From positions 1-39,466 of the forward strand of contig NZKY01000045.1 of the NCBI GenBank assembly GCA_002694035.1: DNA of 39,466 nt, given 5' to 3'. Shown here in pieces: positions 37,264 to 39,466 of this stretch. Numbering within the stretch: the first letter of the stretch is position 1; each line of letters starts with the position of its first letter. A program made the position numbers and the translations under genes. The stretch comes from Opitutia bacterium. GTDB taxonomy: Bacteria; Verrucomicrobiota; Verrucomicrobiia; Opitutales; Seribacteraceae. The notes under the pieces are model-generated. The model was given only the letters and a program-made list of their open reading frames with translations. It had not been told where the DNA came from and made no database searches.

Positions 37264-37917
37264 ATGAGACTTAAGGAAAGAATCAGATTCATTGACGAAA
37301 AACTGAATGAATTATACCCTAATCCTCCAATTCCCCTCGATCATTCAGACCCTTATACTTTATTGATCGCTGTTCTTCTCTCGGCACAATGCACGGATGC
37401 AAGAGTTAATAAAGTAACTCCTGATCTTTTTCATTTAGCAAACACTCCGAGAAAAATGGTTTCCACAAGTGTTGAAAAAATAAATGAAATCGTTCGTCCA
37501 TGCGGTTTAGCACCAAGAAAATCAAATGCCATCTATCGACTTTCGAAGATCTTAATTGAGAAATATGACGGTTCAGTACCCGATAGTTTTGAAGAATTAG
37601 AAGAACTTCCTGGAGTAGGCCACAAAACTGCATCCGTTGTCATGTCTCAGGCATTTGGGCACCCTTCCTTTCCCGTCGATACCCATATTCATCGACTCGC
37701 TCAAAGATGGAAATTAACTAACGGTAAAAATGTTGTTCAAACTGAGAAAGACCTAAAAAGACATTTTCGAAAAGAAAGATGGAATGACATTCACCTACAA
37801 ATTATTTTTTATGGTAGAGAATACTGCAAAGCCCATAATTGCTTTGGTTTAGATTGTTTAATATGTAAAACTATCTTTCCCAATCGGAAAAAAAAGATAA
37901 TTACAAAAAAGCCTTAG
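37264..37917 (+). CDS. nth: Endonuclease III (DNA glycosylase/AP lyase)
   Basis: The 217-residue product is endonuclease III, which removes oxidised pyrimidines and cuts at abasic sites in base excision repair. The helix-hairpin-helix motif LPGVGHKTA carries catalytic Lys121, and the catalytic Asp is D139 in FPVDTHIHRLAQRW. The C-terminal iron-sulfur loop is atypical: cysteines are at 188, 193, 198 and 201 (spacing 4-4-2), not the standard 6-2-5, and the usual fourth position is Asn. The cluster may be differently ligated or absent. The stop codon overlaps tail-to-tail with the next gene by 4 nt. Confidence 0.94.
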   Translation: MRLKERIRFIDEKLNELYPNPPIPLDHSDPYTLLIAVLLSAQCTDARVNKVTPDLFHLANTPRKMVSTSVEKINEIVRPCGLAPRKSNAIYRLSKILIEKYDGSVPDSFEELEELPGVGHKTASVVMSQAFGHPSFPVDTHIHRLAQRWKLTNGKNVVQTEKDLKRHFRKERWNDIHLQIIFYGREYCKAHNCFGLDCLICKTIFPNRKKKIITKKP

Positions 37918-38900
37918 CCTCGATTAACAAAAACTTTTGGCCGTTCATTAGTAAGTCTAGATATTGAATCTTCACTTAATCCTGATTCAAAAAGGTAAAT
38001 TTCTCTTAAGTTTTCCATTGCAATCAGAACATCAACAAGACTGTCATCTAAATCAACTCTGACCAAATTAAGATAATTCACATTTTTTAAATCTTTTAAA
38101 TTAGTAAGTCCTCTTGAAGTTATGGCTTTATTTCCTTCAAGATAAAGCCTCTGAAGGTTAGTAAATTTAGAGATAATAGAAATTCCTTTGTCAGAAATCT
38201 CCGCGTGGGTTAAGTCTAAAGTTAAGATCTCATTAGAAATTGGGATAAGAGCTTCCAAATCATCATCGTTTAATCCCTGATCTTTATCTGCAGGTGAAAG
38301 AATTCTGAAGCCTTTTCCTTTTTCATCCCAAAGTAATATGATGTTACTAGATCTTAGCCTATGAAGTTCTTCATCACTCAATGTCTTTTCAATAGGTGAA
38401 ATAGGTTCCTGAGTAACATTGCTTACTACACTTAAGTTTTCATCATTAGAAGGTTTTTCAAAATCTAAACCAAATTTGGCAAGAATTGGAGCAACCTTAG
38501 TGGGCATGGCAAAATATAAACCTGCAATAATTCCTATAACAAGTATACATGTCACACAAAATACTACTGCAATGGAAAATAACTTAGAGAAAAGTCCTTT
38601 CTCTTTAATAACGACTGAAGACTGAGCACGATTTACTCTTACCTTTTGTCTTTTTTTAGAACCAGAAACTTGCTTTTTAACAGCTTTTACACTAGCAGTC
38701 GGTGTTTCAAATTCCCCAATACTTGTAGTGGTTACTCTTTCATTTTGTCCAAGGAGGACTCCTAAACTTTTCCATTCAGATTCTCCTTCATAAAGAGCAA
38801 AATCAGAAGCTAATAGTTGTCCAGAATGTAAAAATTCTTTGGCCTGATCAACAGTGTAAGGTCCGAAAGTTTGTCCATCTCTAGAAACATATAAATTCAT
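37914..38900 (-). CDS. GYF_2 domain membrane protein with C-terminal leucine-rich repeats
   Basis: This 328-residue product starts with a GYF_2 domain at about 1-50 (MNLYVSRDGQTFGPYTVDQ … LLASDFALYEGESEW), a small fold that binds proline-rich peptides. A basic linker (KKQVSGSKKRQKVRVNR) precedes one membrane helix at about 107-131. The extracytoplasmic C-terminus, from about 225, holds leucine-rich repeats (LTLDLTHAEISDKGI, LQRLYLEGNKAITSRG, VNYLNLVRVDLDDSL). The N-terminal domain would thus be inside the cell and the repeats outside. It follows the partial gene at 38914 by 13 nt on the same strand and shares a membrane module with it. Function unknown. Confidence 0.8.
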   Translation of the reverse strand: MNLYVSRDGQTFGPYTVDQAKEFLHSGQLLASDFALYEGESEWKSLGVLLGQNERVTTTSIGEFETPTASVKAVKKQVSGSKKRQKVRVNRAQSSVVIKEKGLFSKLFSIAVVFCVTCILVIGIIAGLYFAMPTKVAPILAKFGLDFEKPSNDENLSVVSNVTQEPISPIEKTLSDEELHRLRSSNIILLWDEKGKGFRILSPADKDQGLNDDDLEALIPISNEILTLDLTHAEISDKGISIISKFTNLQRLYLEGNKAITSRGLTNLKDLKNVNYLNLVRVDLDDSLVDVLIAMENLREIYLFESGLSEDSISRLTNERPKVFVNRG

Positions 38901-38913
38901 GTGAATTAGATGT

Positions 38914-39466
38914 TTATTTTTTTTCTGTTACCGGACTCACTGATTCAATCAAATCATTAGGGATTCCAATATTTTGCAAGATTGGCACAACTCTTTCCGG
39001 TACGAAAATAAGACCTGAAAAGGTAATAATTGCAACGAGTACACATAAAATAATAAATACCAATGATGTGGAATAAATTTTCGATATAATCCCTTCCCCC
39101 TTAACAACAATAACAGTTTGATTACTGTTCAAACCCTTAATTTTATGAGAACTTGTAATACGGTTTTGAGATGGACTTGTTTTACTTTCACTTACCTTTT
39201 TAGAATATTGCTTGGCATTCTTTAAGTTTGATGGCGGTGGGGGTGGAATAAATTGAGGGGAATCATCTTCCACTCCAGTTTGAATTATAGATTCCTCATG
39301 ATCATGTAATTCATTGGAGGAAATGTAGTTTTCTGTAGGTAAAGGAACATCTGATGAGGCGGTGGGAACTTGCATTTCAGATTCCTGAAGAGGAGGTGGA
39401 GCAGGTGCGTATGATCCTTGTTGATCAGTAAGATTAGCTTCGCTATAAATAGATTGCTCAGAAGAA
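38914..39466 (-). CDS. Proline-rich membrane protein related to its neighbour (N-terminus outside the window)
   Basis: The frame is open to the window end, so the true start lies outside; a Met at 39375 is internal (in-frame residues before it are YAPAPPPLQESE). The visible part has a Pro-rich cytoplasmic segment (two Pro-rich patches, APAPPPL and QFIPPPPPSN), a basic linker and one membrane helix, then a short tail ending SVSPVTEKK. The segment from VIVVKGEGIISKIY through the helix to VVPILQNIGI aligns with VVIKEKGLFSKLF … KVAPILAKFGL of the downstream GYF_2 protein, so the two are duplicated relatives. The missing N-terminus might carry a GYF_2 domain. No leucine-rich repeats follow, unlike its neighbour. 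Confidence 0.7.
   Translation of the reverse strand, partial: SSEQSIYSEANLTDQQGSYAPAPPPLQESEMQVPTASSDVPLPTENYISSNELHDHEESIIQTGVEDDSPQFIPPPPPSNLKNAKQYSKKVSESKTSPSQNRITSSHKIKGLNSNQTVIVVKGEGIISKIYSTSLVFIILCVLVAIITFSGLIFVPERVVPILQNIGIPNDLIESVSPVTEKK

Overview
The window reads as an ordinary chromosomal segment of an AT-rich bacterium, most likely a member of Verrucomicrobiota (Opitutales/Puniceicoccales-like), or at least of the Planctomycetes-Verrucomicrobia group. This is inferred from family content, not from a marker-gene tree. The clues are an SHD1 domain, a MoxR-DUF58-BatA operon ending in a giant coiled-coil protein, an ebo cluster, GYF_2/leucine-rich-repeat membrane proteins, and a B-type succinate dehydrogenase. 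I see no rRNA, tRNA, CRISPR array, insertion sequence, integrase or phage gene. Coding density is very high, with many 1-8 nt overlaps between consecutive genes.

Layout. 1-989 (minus): an ECF sigma factor with a truncated membrane protein next to it that is probably its anti-sigma factor. 990-1311: the only gap over 300 bp. It holds a sigma-70-type promoter for the sigma gene and, facing the other way, a sigma-54-type promoter followed within about 70 nt by a strong terminator and no credible gene, so a putative small RNA. 1312-6051 (plus): four ebo genes in the order E-C-D-F, with eboA and eboB absent. 6188-21459 (plus): a 15-kb six-gene operon of MoxR ATPase, DUF58 protein, BatA-like vWA protein, a 1102-residue vWA protein carrying a PA14 domain, a 2157-residue coiled-coil protein and a secreted alpha/alpha-toroid protein. 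21479-28265 (minus): sdhC-sdhA-sdhB, argH, a DA1-type peptidase with SHD1 and LIM domains, and an amidohydrolase. 28475-33092 (plus): pyrG, a second amidohydrolase, and an ABC ATPase/permease pair. 33108-35711 (minus): clpB. 36005-37917 (plus): NAD-dependent formate dehydrogenase and endonuclease III. 37914 to the end (minus): two related membrane proteins, one with GYF_2 and leucine-rich repeats, the other cut by the window edge.

How genes work together. The Ebo proteins are thought to move or process a secondary-metabolite precursor towards the periplasm; here the set is partial, and the phosphodiesterase-like EboF has lost most canonical metal ligands. The MoxR operon looks like an envelope-associated AAA+/vWA machine: an ATPase, a cytoplasmic vWA partner, two membrane-anchored vWA proteins, a long coiled-coil protein and a secreted toroid, all nearly touching and so probably made together.

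The points most worth a second look are the sigma-54 promoter/terminator cassette, the exported SHD1-LIM-DA1 peptidase, the PA14 domain inserted in a vWA fold, the reduced ebo cluster with a degenerate EboF, and the ABC ATPase lacking its switch histidine.
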